Assembly (NCBI RefSeq): GCF_051020765.1
Contig: NC_134930.1
Coordinates: 12,896,001 to 12,960,000 of the forward strand
Source of the DNA: Lasioglossum baleicum
Taxonomy: Eukaryota; Arthropoda; Insecta; Hymenoptera; Halictidae
Length of the DNA stretch: 64,000 nucleotides
Direction of reading: 5' to 3'
Both the position numbers and the translations under genes were made by a program. The notes beneath the pieces are model-generated. The model was given only the letters and a program-made list of their open reading frames with translations. It was not told where the DNA came from and did not search any database. Below, one piece after another: positions 12,638 through 25,451 of the stretch. Every line of letters starts with the position of its first letter. Position 1 is the stretch's first letter.

Positions 12638-12851
12638 TTTATTACCAGATTGCGGATTTTATGCATTTATGACAATAATGAGTAGGTGTAATTCAAAACA
12701 GGAAAAAGATTAAAAGAAAACAATGCCAATGTACTATTTTTAACATGTAAAAATCATTAATAAGGAAAATTAATTTTTACTTAGCTCGTATAGCTTGCAA
12801 TTGATGTATTACAATTTTATTTTGCATAAAAATCCGCAGTCTATTTATTAC
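12638..12851 (-). mobile_element. hAT-like MITE, intact, perfect 8-bp TSD
   Basis: The 198-bp body at 12646-12843 is flanked on both sides by TTTATTAC (12638-12645 and 12844-12851). The termini are CAGATTGCGGATTTTATGCA and GCATAAAAATCCGCAGTCTA. Read on the - strand it follows the same internal order as the plus copies at 33489 and 53229: the GCAAAATAAAA segment after the left end, then TGTCATAAATGCATAAAATC before the right end. It cannot encode a transposase and would depend on one supplied in trans. Confidence 0.9.
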
Positions 12852-14563
12852 AAATCGTGAAAAGCTGCAATTTTCACCGTGTTTAAACCACTGTAGCTTA
12901 TTACAACATTGACCGATTTCTCCAAAGTTCTAAAATACCCCCTTAAAAACGAAGGAACCTTCTACTTGGTTTCTGTTTCTTGATACAATTTTTATTTTCC
13001 ATAGAGATCCCGAGTTTAACACGCAGAGTCACAGCGGTGGTGTAAATGGTGTACGTTCTGAGACAAGTGATTCAAAATGGCAGCTATAAATTCCACGAAA
13101 CCGAGTCGCGAGTTTCGGAGGCATGCAAATCACGTAATACGGGAAAGAGCGTTAGGTTTCGATTGGTCGGAGGGTTCGCGCATATTTCGGCTGGCCAGTC
13201 ACGTGGCTGAGGTCTGAGAGCGGAGACATGGTGCTCGGTTCTCAGTATCCAGGATAGGCTTGGCTAATCGCTCGTAAATACGCAGCCGATGCCTCGTGTT
13301 GCCTCGCGTATTCGTAACCCATAAAGTGCGCTTGACTAGAATTTCAACCAGCCGAGTCGTCGAGACGACCTAATGTTGCAATCTTATCAACCCACGGGCA
13401 CGACTGTCAAAGGGCTGTGCCAGAAATCGATACGCAACACGTGCTCGCACCTCCCGAGCACTTTATGCTAAACGATACACTATTATTTTACGTTGATCAT
13501 TGGAAAAGTTCGCGGCTTCATCCGTAGATAACAATAATATTTAAGATTTCAAGTTAATTTAAAGAGAACTACGTCGCTAGCCGCGGTGAAATGGATAAAT
13601 TCATCGTGCCATAATTAAGTTTCTCGTATAGAAAAAAAGCATTTAATGCCTAAAGAAATTTTTAATGAAATGTTTTTGATTTAAAATGGAAACCGGCTGG
13701 GATTACAAGGACTACGACATGCGAGTGATCCTATGCCGATTCACGAATGGTATAAAGGCACCGTGACGTCATAGGTGTCCACGGTTTCCATCTGCCAGCT
13801 CCTTAATTTTGAACGACAGTGAACGGCGCCTGGGCAGTTCCCCGAGACAAAGATGTGGGCGTCTTTATCGATGCAATAATATACCGTGAGCTAGTTCGGG
13901 TCCGCTGCTAACCCGACGCGCGAGAAAAGAACCTTTTAGCTCGTGTCAAGGTGTAGTCCCGCCGAGGGAATGATAGAACAGCCGCGACAAAAACCGGCAG
14001 TTTCGTGTCCTTGCGGTACACCTTGGGCCTCGAGGGCAGGATAACAGCGTTTCTCGGTAAGACCGGTACTGGCAAAGGCCCTGGATCTCGGCCCACGTAC
14101 CGGCTCACTGTCGTCTACCAACACCTACCTCATCCTTCTAGCCAGCAAGCGCACCAGGAAGAACACTTTCTTCGGCCACGCTCGTCGGAACTGCGATCGG
14201 ATACCACGCCTGATTCGATTATAGACTTCCATCGACCTGTTAACGTTTCGTCCGTGGACAACTCTAATATCCACGGTTTACGAGCAAACTCCGTACCATT
14301 TTAAGGATTTACGACAAACAAGAGTAAATCAAATACCTCTACGATTAGAACCTTTTTCATACGATTTTTATGGTAATATGTACTCGAAAGAAAGAAGAAT
14401 ACATTGACCCACATGCGATATAAATAGCTAATAATTTGTACTGGCTACTAGAAAATTCGACGTTGAATGGAACGTTTACAACTCTGGGTTAGAATGGAGC
14501 CAAGATCCGCCATCCGAGGGTGAACCGCGTTGCAGGAGGGTTGAGTATAGCCGCTCTTCCAGA
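12852..14563. other. Non-coding, nothing recognised
   Basis: A CRE-like TGACGTCAT occurs near 13764. The frames at 13908-14304 include a chance GKTGTGKG string but no supported protein. Confidence 0.45.
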
Positions 14564-14664
14564 AGATTTAAGGTCCTGTCAGCTCTATGACGGTGCTAGC
14601 TCTAGTGCGTACTCAAAAGCCCGACTCCACCGGGAGATTTAAGGTCCTGTCAGGCTCTATGACG
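14564..14664 (+). repeat. Spaced direct repeat with a nested inverted pair
   Basis: AGATTTAAGGTCCTGTCAG followed by CTCTATGACG occurs at 14564-14592 and again at 14635-14664, differing by one extra G. Between and after the copies, CTCAAAAGCC (near 14612) and GGCTTTTGAG (near 14670) form a 10-bp inverted pair. Confidence 0.85.
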
Positions 14665-17600
14665 CGACTGGCTTTTGAGGTAAACTTTATATTCGCGTTT
14701 CGGCGTTATCTGGGACGCGATCTGACGTCCGGTGTATCGTCGGACACGCGCGTGCAGACTCAGAGCAGGGAGGAGACACGAGCAGGCCCGGCCAGGCCCG
14801 AGAAGTGGTGCAGAGCAAGTGATGCATGGACGCGTAGCAGTGTGTCCCCGGTATTCTTAAAGTGCGCTATTTATACCCCTGACTGCATGGGCTGAAAGAA
14901 CGGGCGAGGAGCGGGTTCCTCAATAAGGCAGCAGGTAGGCCGTACAGTGATTCAGAGCCGATTTTTCCAGCTGGACCAGACGGTGGCTCGGCTTCACCGT
15001 CTGCGTCCGCAATTCCATCTCGTCTGTCTCTTCCCACCCTCTACCGGGCTGCCCTCCGATCCTCTTCTCTACCTCTTCTGCCTCTACCACCTTCTCTGGT
15101 CGGGTTCCCGTCACTCCTCCCAACCTCCGGGGCAACCTTCTCCCCTTCTTTTTCGCGCATCTTTCATGCAGCTAATCCCGAATCATGGATCTTGTTGTCA
15201 CCTTGATCTCTCACGATCGTCTCGTCTCGTCTCGTTCGCCGGCCGGGGGAGATCCTTTAAAGGTGAACCGGGATAAGACGCACGCACGGCCGCGCGTGCT
15301 TGCTTGCTTGCTCGCTTACTTGCTTGTCCGTATGATCGCTCGCGCGAGCGCGCACGTCGCGCCGAGGAAATTAAACCGCGTCTGATTAAAACCTGCCGCA
15401 TCCACTTGGCTCGACAAGCGCACCGCTTGGCGCCCCGTTTTTGCTCGCGGATTTTTGGCGCCGCCGCTCTGATCGAACGGTTGCGCACCAAGTTCGATCA
15501 ATGATGTCTCGGGGCGAAGCTGTTTAACACTGCCGAAGTGAAATTGACTGGTTCCTAATTTGTTCCTTCGCAATTAGTGAAATTATACAAATGTTTTGAT
15601 GTTGTTTCTTTTGGTAGAGGCGGTCACGACAATCATACTGATCAAGAATCATCGTGGCTGTTTCGTTTTAGTCCATTCTGAGATTTCGTATTCATTGAAA
15701 TAGAAAGGAATAATTGAAACTATATAAAAAATTCTTCTATATGACAAAAGAATAGCTAATTGAAGGAGTAGAAAATGGTCAATCACTCTTGAACAGGCCG
15801 CTCTATGTATTCGCCGTATAGATTTGACGCGACTGCAAATAAACAGTATCAAATTTCGATATATTCCTGTAACCCGGTATCTACCTGTAGGCCGGTAAGG
15901 GTAAGTATACGCATCAGCAGCAAGAATTAGCGGAGTGTCTATTACCGCGAATCCCTGTTCCCGGATAACGAGTATGAACGTTCCCGTAAAATGCAATCGT
16001 TGCATAGTTTGCGCCGCGTTCTTAAAGGTTTCGCATTCTCGGCTAAACCTGCGGAACGCCGTAAAGCGTTATCAAGTGCAGAGATTTCGCTCGGTGTACC
16101 GTTATCTCATTAGGCGAATTACCGAGGAGCCTCGAATGTTTATCGGCGGCCCGATCGAGCTAATGATAGCCGATACTGACGACTGCTTGGCAAACCGAGA
16201 ACACCTCGGGCTGCGTGGGCGTTGGGCACCTCAATTAACATTGGAATGGCATTGCCGTCGATTTCACGTGGGCGTTCGGTATCCGAGACACGTATCCTTT
16301 CGTACGTTTCACTGTCGTCGCCGGTGCTGCAAGTGGCACCCGGCTCCCTGATTTGTCCGCCTTGATTCCTCGGGTTTTGTTTCTGCCGATCGATCCACTA
16401 AATTTGCAAAATCATCTGCGGAACACAACCGCGCGTCCACGTCCTCGTTACTTCTACCCAGCTCTGCCAGATGCTGCTGCCCATTCTTTCCAAAGGCAAT
16501 ATCCTATATTTAACCCTAGACTGGTAAAATTCCTGTACACTAAGTTTTACTACTATAGTGGGATATACAGACACAGTACGGTGTGGCCTACACATCAAAT
16601 TGACATACAATTTGGGGCTAAAAATAAAATTTTTAAATAATTGTGAAAATGATTAGCTAACCCAGAGCTAACGAATGATGGACTTATAGTGACAATTATT
16701 ATAGTCATAATATATTAAATATATTATAGTCATAATGATGGACCATAGCAGCAGGAGTCCAAAATTTGTTTTGAAATTTTTTGGTCTCACTCCCCTTGTA
16801 AGAGTTGGTAAGAAAATGACATGTGCAAAGTTCGGAGGCAAATCAACAAAGTCAAGGACTGCGAAAAATTCTAGTCAAATATTCTCCCGAGAACTACCTC
16901 TCGCAGAAATCTCATCAAAATTGGTGTATATCTTCTTCATTGATTTAAGACGGTGTCACTAACAATAAGTAAATTGATATAAATTCACTAGGAGCAAGGT
17001 AATATTAATCCTGTAAACTGTAAGTGATTGGTAACGATGTCACAGTGGTTCGAAATAACGTAGGATAATTGTTCGACTAGAACAAATTCATTTGCGTACA
17101 CGCGAATCCCATACAGCGATTTTTATCTCGGCGAGGGGCTGGGAAAATAAAATTTCATCCTGTTCGCGCAATATTCAATCTCCCCTTGTATTTCGTTTTA
17201 TCTGTTTTCTCGTATCCCAGCCTACATAACCGAGAAAGCAAAAGTATTTAATGAGTGGGTACAGCGTTTTCTGTTGTCAACTTCAAGCAAGTGTTGATAC
17301 CGGTTACGAGGCTAATAATTGTAGGTTTTCATGGCTGGTGATGGAAGAAAGGAGATGTTGCTTTTGCTTACTTCAATGTACTTCTTCATTAACAGTGCCC
17401 GCGGAACGTTGGCATTCAGCTGCGGTTCGGTCAGTTTAATTCGAAACTTCGTTTATAAAAGGTTCACCTCTCTTGCGAATCGTTATGCACACATGCCTGG
17501 CTACGTTCACTGCATTAGGCGCACTATTGATTGTATTATCGGCCCGTTGTCACTTAATCGATCACATAACATTTTTCTACTAATGGATTCCCATCAAATT

Positions 17601-19190
17601 CTTTGCGCACTCTTTGAGAAGAACAAAATTCGAGATTAGGAGAAAAGTGTTACAAGATTGATCATGTATGATGCATGTACATTATGATTTAGTAACGTTT
17701 ATTACACACACACAAAACTAGAAACGTTACTTGTATCATTGAATAGAATGAATAGTTGATGTTATTTATTAATATACAATAATTGCAATAATTAGTGATA
17801 TCAACTATTAAAAAAGTGAATACGAAACCGCAAAATGATAGTTATTTAATTATAATTTAAATTTTGTTTATAATAACAGCTATTCGAAGTAAAGGGTCTT
17901 CACAAGTGTCCTGTGACTTTATCACGGCAATACGATTCCATGGAGTATCATTTTATGCTATTTTTCTACGAAGTGTTAGTAAGAAAGTGACCAATGGCAA
18001 TTTTATGGAGCGTTTTTCCGTAATTGTCGTACGCTCATCCTTACTCGGCCACCATGGAGGTGGAGGAACGGCTAATCTGGCTGCTGCATACGGTGTGTAC
18101 ATTTACGAGAAACCCCAAGACGGCAACAGCAAATCGCAACTGACCGTGGAAGAGTGTAAGATTTATGATACGTCGCTGTCATTGAGGTACAGGAAGAACT
18201 CCGAGTCTGTTTTCCTGGCTCGGAATGAAGCAATAACCGAACGCTATAATGAGGCGCAGAAAATGCCTACCGAAAACGTTGTCCCCAAAATAGCGAAGAA
18301 GTTGCATCTGTATCGATAATCTCGACTAAATGAAAGTGTAGTTACTGTAGTTACAACGAAATACTTTAATTATGTACGTTACATAATATCAGTACCTTGC
18401 ACTTTTCACTTCGCTTATTATTTAACATTTGATGCACAATACAAGTCTCTAAGGAAGCTATTCTTAATATTTTCAAAAATCCTTCTCTACAAATGGTTAA
18501 CTCGTTGACCACCGTGTTACCCATGAGTGAGGACATTATTTGTCCACATTTAAAAATGAAACGTGTCAATAACGAGCCATTTTCGAACGGCGGTAGACCG
18601 TGGATATTGAATTCGCAGATAAGAGGGTTCCGCTGTATTTCTATCGGCGGCGGTGGCGGATAGACCAGATACTCATTCGGCGCGGCGATTACTCGTCCGT
18701 TGAACAGAAGAGCCGATGGAACGAGGTAGCTATCCGGTAGGCGAGTGAGCAAGAGAGTAAGCGAGCGGGCTCCTTCCGTCCGGCGCACGGTGCGGATCGT
18801 CCTGAAAAATCTATCGGCTCGGGAGAGGATATCCGATCGTTCGCGGGATCGTTTGCAGACCGCTTACACCGACAGATGGGATTATCTGATCTTGAATCTA
18901 GCCAGGACGGCTCGGCCGCGTATAATTGCCATCGCCGAGCGAACGAGCGTAGCTTGGTGAGCGCTAGAGAGAAGAGCCCTTCTTTTTCTACCCACGGTTC
19001 GTTGGCTGGCCATGCTGCTGGCCCATCTCTCCGTGCGGCCTGGCGTTCGTTGGCTGGCCAGCCGGCTGAGTCCGTTCGTACCTCGGCCCAGTCGGCCCGC
19101 GGAGAGCAGTCGTTGCTGCTTCTGTCGTCGTCGGTTGCTGCTCGGGCTGCTTCCATGCCGCCTAGCCTACCTGCTGGCCAAGCCGGCCCG
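14665..19190. other. GC-variable non-coding stretch
   Basis: No gene recognised. A TGCT-type tetranucleotide run lies at 15297-15327. A repeated TTATAGTCATAAT occurs near 16700-16735. A 151-codon frame at 17864-18319 begins beside a possible 3' splice site (TTATAATAACAG) but shows no domain. At 18496-18545 a TTAACTCGTTGACC...ACCCATGAGTGAGGAC motif resembles 29479-29530 and looks like an old TTAA-element end. Confidence 0.45.
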
Positions 19191-19248
19191 GCTCGACTCA
19201 GCTCGACTCGGCTGGACTCACCAGCTCGACTCAGCCCGACTCGGCTCG
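19191..19248 (+). repeat. Decamer minisatellite, GCTCGACTCR unit
   Basis: Three decamers (19191-19220), a CCA interruption, then two more decamers and a partial unit. Units differ by one or two bases. This tandem drives the long Arg/Ser- or Leu/Ala-rich frames on both strands here. Confidence 0.9.
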
Positions 19249-19419
19249 TTCCCCGAGCGGAGTCAAGGCTGTGAACTGGGAATGTGCGTGCAACTATGCT
19301 ACCTAGACCTTTTATTCCTCGTGGTATCCGCCGCCTTCCCTTACCGTGGCTTATACGCGTCGGCAACGGCCGTCTAGTAGTGCGTCCGCATGAATCTACG
19401 CCTGGCCTCTCCTCCCCAC

Positions 19420-19889
19420 CCTGTCGCTACAACCCCCTCTCTTTATCTCTTTCTCTCCTCTCTTTCTCTCTTTCTCCGCGTCCCCCTAACTTCACTCTTT
19501 TCCTCTTTCGCCGTGTTCCTCCTCTTCCATTCTTCCATTCGTTGCTCCTTCTTCCACCGTTTGTCTCCCGTGTGTTCTCTTCGTCCTTCCCCTTCCTCCT
19601 CAACACCCCTCTCTCTCTCTTTCTCTCCGCCGCTCTCATCCCCCTTGATAACGATCTTCCACCGACCATGCCGCGCGCTGAACTTTTATAAACCCCCTGG
19701 CACCTGTCCACCCAAGTAGATAATAACGCTGCCGCGAATCCCGCACCGCAGCCTGATTGCCTGACTGTTACCTTGTCTACCTACCCTGCCTATCCGTCCC
19801 TCTCTCTGTCTGTACTTCCCATGCGATTCGTTCGCGGCCGCGGCTGTCTCTCGTCTTCGTCTTCTTCGTCGTCGTCGTCGTCTTCATCG
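19420..19889 (+). repeat. Pyrimidine-rich tract and TCG/TTC microsatellite
   Basis: From about 19420 to 19690 the + strand is mostly C and T (CTCTTTCTCTC type). A further TCTTCGTCGTCGTCG run lies at 19851-19889. The Ser/Leu/Pro-rich frames here are compositional. Confidence 0.85.
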
Positions 19890-20990
19890 GGTCTCCTCTT
19901 CCTTCCTTTGTCGTTTTCCTCGCCCTCTTCAACTATGCTCCTCTTTCTCTGTGTCCCTCTTCGCCGGAAAGCGACACGAAGAGACCGCGGCGGTTTCTTG
20001 CTGGTCGCCGAGGTTAGGCAAACGCTTCGAGGAATCATTGTGTCACTCTTCGCCGGCCGATTATTCCTCTCTGCCTCACCGCACCACCGCCGATGATCAA
20101 GGCGTCGCGTGGGTCGTCGCAAGGACTCTCCGAGGATATAATAAACAATAACGAAGCCGCAAATTAATCATCCAGCCGCGCCTCCCGCTCACAACCTCCT
20201 GATCTCTGACAGTCGGACGACACTTGCTCGGCCGCGATCGTTACGTCATTGGTATCTGGAACGCTGATCTTTGCGCGTTCCTGCGGTCCTGGAATGTGTG
20301 CAATACTAGAACAGGAATGTGTACGATCTGCTCTCGACGAGGAATCTTCTAATCGTTGAATAAAAATGTTTTCTTGTTGTAATTTTCGTAAAACTATCCT
20401 TGTACATGTTTTTACTGGAATAGATGAATCTTCTGGCTGTTGAGAAAAACATTTTCCTCGTTGTCATTTTGATAATTAACTATGCAAGTTTTAGAAAATG
20501 ATCCACATGAAAATTCATTCACGGAAGTACAAGAATCAAATTCTAATCGTTGAATAAAACTTAAGACGTATTTTTAAGTTCTCCTAACACACTCGGATAA
20601 AAATGTTGTATAATTAATAATATTAACTATGTTTTTCGTAATTCCTTTCAATTAGAATTTTCTTGAAATTTTCTTCACACATAATTTAGTAAACTAATTC
20701 TTCTAAATTCTCGAATGGCACTCAAATCGTGTATAGTCGACTTTTAAAAAAGTTGTATGGAGACATTTCTGACTGACTACACTTCTGATTGACTACAAGT
20801 TATAAATAAAGTCGAGCCTGGGTACCGACACAGAAGCCATTCCCCCATGTAATTAGTTTGTAATTTCTTTTCTACGCCGTAAATTGAATATCCCTAAGAA
20901 CAGCGATCCCGGTTGCCACGCTGCTGATTCGTTTTGTCCCGTCACAGTCTGCTACCTTCCACCTCGCCATCCCTTTAGGCAGACCAACGA
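19890..20990. other. Non-coding, nothing recognised
   Basis: GC-rich until about 20300, then AT-rich. A segment like TTCTAATCGTTGAATAAAA appears at about 20347 and 20541, a weak dispersed duplication. Confidence 0.4.
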
Positions 20991-20997
20991 GTTTACG

Positions 20998-21028
20998 TTT
21001 CTTCTTTCGATTCTGTTTCAGGTAAGCG
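20998..21028 (+). promoter_or_regulatory. Candidate recursive-splicing (ratchet) site, zero-length exon
   Basis: A 3' splice site ends at 21021 (a tract of about 24 nt that is mostly C and T, then CAG). It is followed immediately, from 21022, by the 5' splice site GTAAGCG. Insect ratchet points have exactly this form: pyrimidine tract, CAG, then GTAAGT. The sequence match is seen; use as a splice site is inference, and would require a long + strand intron spanning this position. Confidence 0.45.
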
Positions 21029-23843
21029 TGACAGATCTCACCAGCCAGCGTGTCACCTGCAGGTTTTACGAGCGCTCGTCATCGACGAGTGTGGTGCAAC
21101 CGAGTCGAATTCATCGACGACCACCAAGAGTCTTTATCCCATCATCCCGTCACGGAAAACTGTTTTCGTGGGAGCCGTGGTACAGCGAAGGCTGTTGGCA
21201 ATCTCGCGAGCTCGCTTGTTAGTCTTTTGTTTGCGGTGTTTAGATGTGGGAAGACGCCGGGATGAGTTTAGGCGATTTGTCCCAGGGACTCGTTGTCGCG
21301 AAAACGCTTCCTGATGGAGCCACTGAGTAGCTTTCGGCTTGTGGGACAATCATTAATGAGAAATGGGGATTAATACTTTGCTATCAGGAATTTTAGTTAT
21401 GGACTGAAGACACTACTTGTCCCTCTACTCAGAGAATCACTGTTCATAGCGTGGATTTTAATTATTTATGGTGATTAAATTATTCGTGAACAACTAGAAC
21501 TATCAGGCACCAAAGAGTAGACAGGCTGTCCCACGTAACTGTCGCCACGATTTCTCGAGCACTTTCGGTAGCCAGATAAAGAAATGTTTGGAACAAAATT
21601 AATTAATGTTTAGTCTCCTACAAAATGCGATAGAAAAAATTTCAGAAAAGAAATTTGTTCATGGAAAATGAAGGTCACGACAACTTCAACGACCTTGACG
21701 TGACCTTAACAGTGAGGTCTTAACAGTGAGGAAGGCTTGAGTTGTTGATATTGGTCAAGATATTGATCTCTCGAAAGAAATATGTACAAATCAAGTCTGC
21801 CTTACTGTTAAGTAAGTAATTTGCATACTTGAAATATAAATTGAATTTGCATTGTTAATCGAAAACGAAACGAACTTTTGAGACAACTGAATACATGTAC
21901 CAGACAGAAGTTAGGTGAAGTTTGGCAGAGATGAAATATATCGTCAGAGGGTGCGAAGTCCACTTTAAAGTTCAGTTAAAATCATTCACGACGCAATACA
22001 TATATGCTGCATATGTAGCTCTGCCCCGACGACGCTTTTCAATTAGATCGTTCCACTTACGTATACTAGAACGTCGGATTAGAGAGATCGATCGGCTATT
22101 AGTATCTAATAGAATTCCTCTGAGGCGTGCAGGATCGCGCATCGTTACCACTTATCGATTATTTAATTGAATAAAGGGAACGGAAGCCGTTGAGACAGAG
22201 TATTCTTACAGCAAGGCCGCGTTACGTTTCATTCCGGCCGTTTAGAACGTCGACGATCGATGCTACCATACCGGCGCGTTGCGTTGGTGTGCTGGTGTTA
22301 CCTCTTGTAATATTAAATTTCAATCGTGTTTCTTAACGCGTATCGAGAGAGGAATGCCGTGTTAGCATGATCGATTATACGATTAGAAAATTCTGGAATC
22401 AGATGCCACGAATCCATTATATGTATGTATCCGCAAACGGGACCGCGATCTCGTTGCGACACCCGGTGTCCCACTTTTAATGGAACATGATGTTTGAATT
22501 ATCAAAATCACAGCTCATTTTTTTTGTAAATATATGCTGTACGCATATATCGTAAAAATGTATGTAAAAATGGAAATCAGCATTTTTCCGATTTTCTCGG
22601 GGTGTTTGATTTTTTACAGCCAGGATTTTCAACTCAGAGGTCCAAATTAATTTCGGTATGTATATCTGGGTATTCTATATTTGTTCGCTTTTTTTTCAGA
22701 ACTTTTGCATGTGTCTAAATAGGGAAAATAACTACCCTCCCGGTCTAGAGAGTTAAAATTTGATACATGTTTTTTCTCGAGGTTCAAGAAAATTTTTGAT
22801 CATCTTAGTCAGCTATATGTTTTAGCATAATATTATGTTGTTACATATGAAATATCCGATTCGTAACAATAAATTTTCTCAAAAAGAACTTATTTATTAA
22901 AGCAAGCTGCAATCACTTGCTTTTCTTGATTAAAATACTTCATAACATTTGCGTCCTGCATATGCAACGCCCCAATAGAATTCATAACGTGAACATTCGA
23001 ATGCCGATAGCATTAAATTTCGCTAGGATTTCGGGTACACCCAGTAGATTAGGCAATTTAACGCCGTTCCTCGGGAGCAAATGAAAAAATTAGACTACTT
23101 CCGTCGCTCTTCTACGCGGCAGACGAGCAGCTAGACAATTAACCCGCGCGGTCCGGGGCAAGAAAAATCCGATTTGATTGATCCTTGAATGAGTGTACGA
23201 TTAAAGAACGTTAATGACCCGGCCAGAAAAATGAGGAACGCAGAACGTGGGACGCGAGTCCTCGGAAACTATATAATCCACGTGCGTTCGGACACCCTTA
23301 ATGGTATATCGCGGTGATCGCACGCCGCGATCTTTTACGTTCCGCGGAACGGTGAAGTGGCCGCTCTTTGTAAGAGGGAGGACTAAGTGAGCAAAGATAA
23401 AAAGCATCAAGGTCTCCATGGAATTCTACGAACGTCAAGAACCATCGGCCATGGGTGTATGACCGTTAACGAGCTGCGTTTTACCAGACTGAAAATCTCC
23501 CTCCTCCTAGCCTTTTTCTTTTTCCCATTTATCGCGATTATGATTTCATTCTTCGGCCAGGCTACGTCCACCTTTGCCCGGTGACTCGTTTCGTCCCTTT
23601 TGGTCGCTACGAGTGATGTCACCGTCGGTGTACTTTGTCGCCACATTCCCATAAGTCCTATCCAGTTCTGGGAAGATGTAAACGATTAGCGGACTACTGT
23701 TGTTCAACGTAACGAGCATAACTGTCTCGATTGCGATGCAGGATAAGGACATCTGCGGATTTTTGTAACCGTTCGCATCTCATTTCGACGGCTCGCAAAA
23801 GTTTATATGGTAGAAACATCAATTTATTTTGTCAATTTCTACT
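21028..23843. other. Non-coding; one solo mariner-like terminus at 22834-22862
   Basis: A near-tandem CTTAACAGTGAGG duplication lies at about 21707-21732. At 22834-22862 the sequence GTTGTTACATATGAAATATC matches the terminus seen at 25452, 28230-28285 and 40455-40490, but no partner end is near. The frames at 23201-23652 lack support. Confidence 0.5.
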
Positions 23844-23969
23844 TTAACACTAGAACTACCGAACCCATCAAGATATTAATTTTTTAAAACTGGATATATT
23901 TATTCATTCGGACGTATTTTGTATTCAAAAGGTATAGTCATTTTTACTGTTCAGTAGTTTTAGTGTTAA
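23844..23969. mobile_element. Short piggyBac-like MITE (family PB2), intact
   Basis: TTAA (23844-23847) and TTAA (23966-23969) flank a 118-bp element. Its ends CACTAGAACTACCGAAC and, in reverse complement, CACTAAAACTACTGAAC are inverted repeats with two mismatches in 17. There is no coding capacity. Related solo ends appear at 52461-52487 and 61133. Confidence 0.85.
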
Positions 23970-24029
23970 TACTGAAAACCTAAGATAAAATGAGTAATAT
24001 AGTATAATAATATTCAATTATAAAGATTT

Positions 24030-24158
24030 GCAGTCAACTTAATTTATTTAATCATTCTAACAACTTGGAAACAATACACCGGCATTTTCCAAGTCTTTTT
24101 ATCTCTCAGCTGTTTTGAACTGTACTTTTGTCATAAATGCATAAACCTCGCAGTTTGA
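24030..24158 (+). mobile_element. Degenerate hAT-like MITE
   Basis: The right end keeps TTTTGAACTGTACTTTTGTC and GTCATAAATGCATAAACCTC, followed by a damaged GCAGTTT terminus. The left end is not definable. Position and order fit the family at 33489 and 53229. Confidence 0.6.
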
Positions 24159-25253
24159 AGATGCGGTAAGTTTCAAATGAAACTAGTCGCAACTAATAAA
24201 ACAGCAACTACACTTACCTCGAGACCGTTTGCTTAGAACATTCGCGTGACCCACGTTCCAAGATCGCGTCCGGACGTTTATGAATCTCGGTCTAGCTCAT
24301 CGCCGACCTAATGACACCGCAATTCTCCGTCGAACAGTTCCAATCATGCGGCGGCCGATCCAATTAGCGCCGGCAATGTCGAACCGCCTCTGTTCGCCGC
24401 TGAAATCTATTCGGCCGATTGCTTTCCTGTCCCAGGAGTCGTTCGTGGAATTTAGTCGTCGCCGGGTTCACCGTTAATTACGTTGCTCGAATTACGGGGA
24501 CCGGTTGACTTTGATCTGGGAAAGTTTGCGAGTAGTTTCCCCACGTCTCTCTGCCGCCACGCCGCGCCGGTCTGCCATGCCTGTACAGAAAAGAAAGAAA
24601 GGACACGTAAGCGTGCAGAGATCTGGTTCGTACTTCCTACTCGCCGGTCAGAATCGAGGTCCATTTCAGACCGTGTCGTTCACGATCGTCGGACGTCTCG
24701 AATCACCGAGCCAATCGGACACCGGCGCTATTCGTCTTTGCCTGTGGACCGGAGACCGCGTTGTGTAACCTCGGCAAAGTACCCGGAAGGTACACACAAC
24801 AGAGAGAGGGACACAGGCCGACGACAACGGTGTACGATGTGTGCACTTTCACTGTCGTTGCTCCCTTTTGTGCCGCTTCCATCGGCTCCCGACTTTGCCT
24901 TTTTCCTCCAATGTCTTCGCGTTCGAGCCTCGATCGATGAACCGTGTGCCCCCCGGTTACCAGAGATGTTTATTAGTCACGTCCGGGGGACAGGTGTACC
25001 ACGGAAATGGCTAGCGAGATTGCCGGTTTCTCTTTCGACCGGGCGGTTTTCGAATCGATCTATTTTGGTTTCACTTTCTTCCTGCGCTTACTCTTTCGCT
25101 ACCGCCGCACCGTAGACCGTTCTTATGAAATAGTTGGAATTAATTCTAAAATTTGCATGTCTTCAAATAGGTTAGTACTAGGTCTTTCCGTAAGCTAATG
25201 CTCGATCGAGATACGCTGAAAGCACCCAGACCTATATCTGATATGATTTGTTA
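24159..25253. other. GC-rich non-coding block
   Basis: A 210-codon frame (24483-25115) and overlapping frames in other registers reflect low stop frequency. No domain, signal peptide or bounded exon is visible. Confidence 0.45.
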
Positions 25254-25451
25254 AATATTAAATGATTGCATAAGTTCGTGCCCGATTTGAAAATAAAATT
25301 CAATGGTTAAATTTTAAAGAATACAACTTTACTAATCAATTATACATATAGTCACCATTCTTTTCTAATTGTAGAACATTTAAACTTTAAAATTTAATCA
25401 TTGAATTTTATTTTCAAATCGAGCACGAACTTATGCAATCATTTAATATTA
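25254..25451. mobile_element. mariner-like foldback 1
   Basis: Arms at 25254-25319 and 25385-25451 are reverse complements with very few mismatches over about 66 bp, spacer 65 bp. The arm core TGCATAAGTTCGTGCCCGAT resembles mariner-type inverted-repeat termini. No transposase remains. Confidence 0.85.

Noticed and set aside
14005..14304. Frame containing GKTGTGKG, reminiscent of a Walker A loop
   Set aside because: No Ser/Thr after the Lys, no other NTPase motifs and no bounded exon. Chance match.
17331..17639. 102-codon frame with a hydrophobic stretch near the start (MLLLLTSMYFFIN)
   Set aside because: A hydrophilic leader precedes the stretch, the remainder shows no domain, and there is no splice or conservation clue.
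17864..18319. 151-codon frame next to a possible 3' splice site, with a Kozak-like GCCACCATGGAGG inside
   Set aside because: The ATG in the good context opens a different, 29-codon frame. The long frame has no domain and no bounded donor.
18689..19366. 225-codon - strand frame with long + strand frames opposite
   Set aside because: It includes a decamer minisatellite translated as repeats. Open frames on both strands point to low stop density, not coding.
24483..25115. 210-codon + strand frame
   Set aside because: Overlaps another frame in the same block; no domain, no conserved-looking segment, no exon boundaries.
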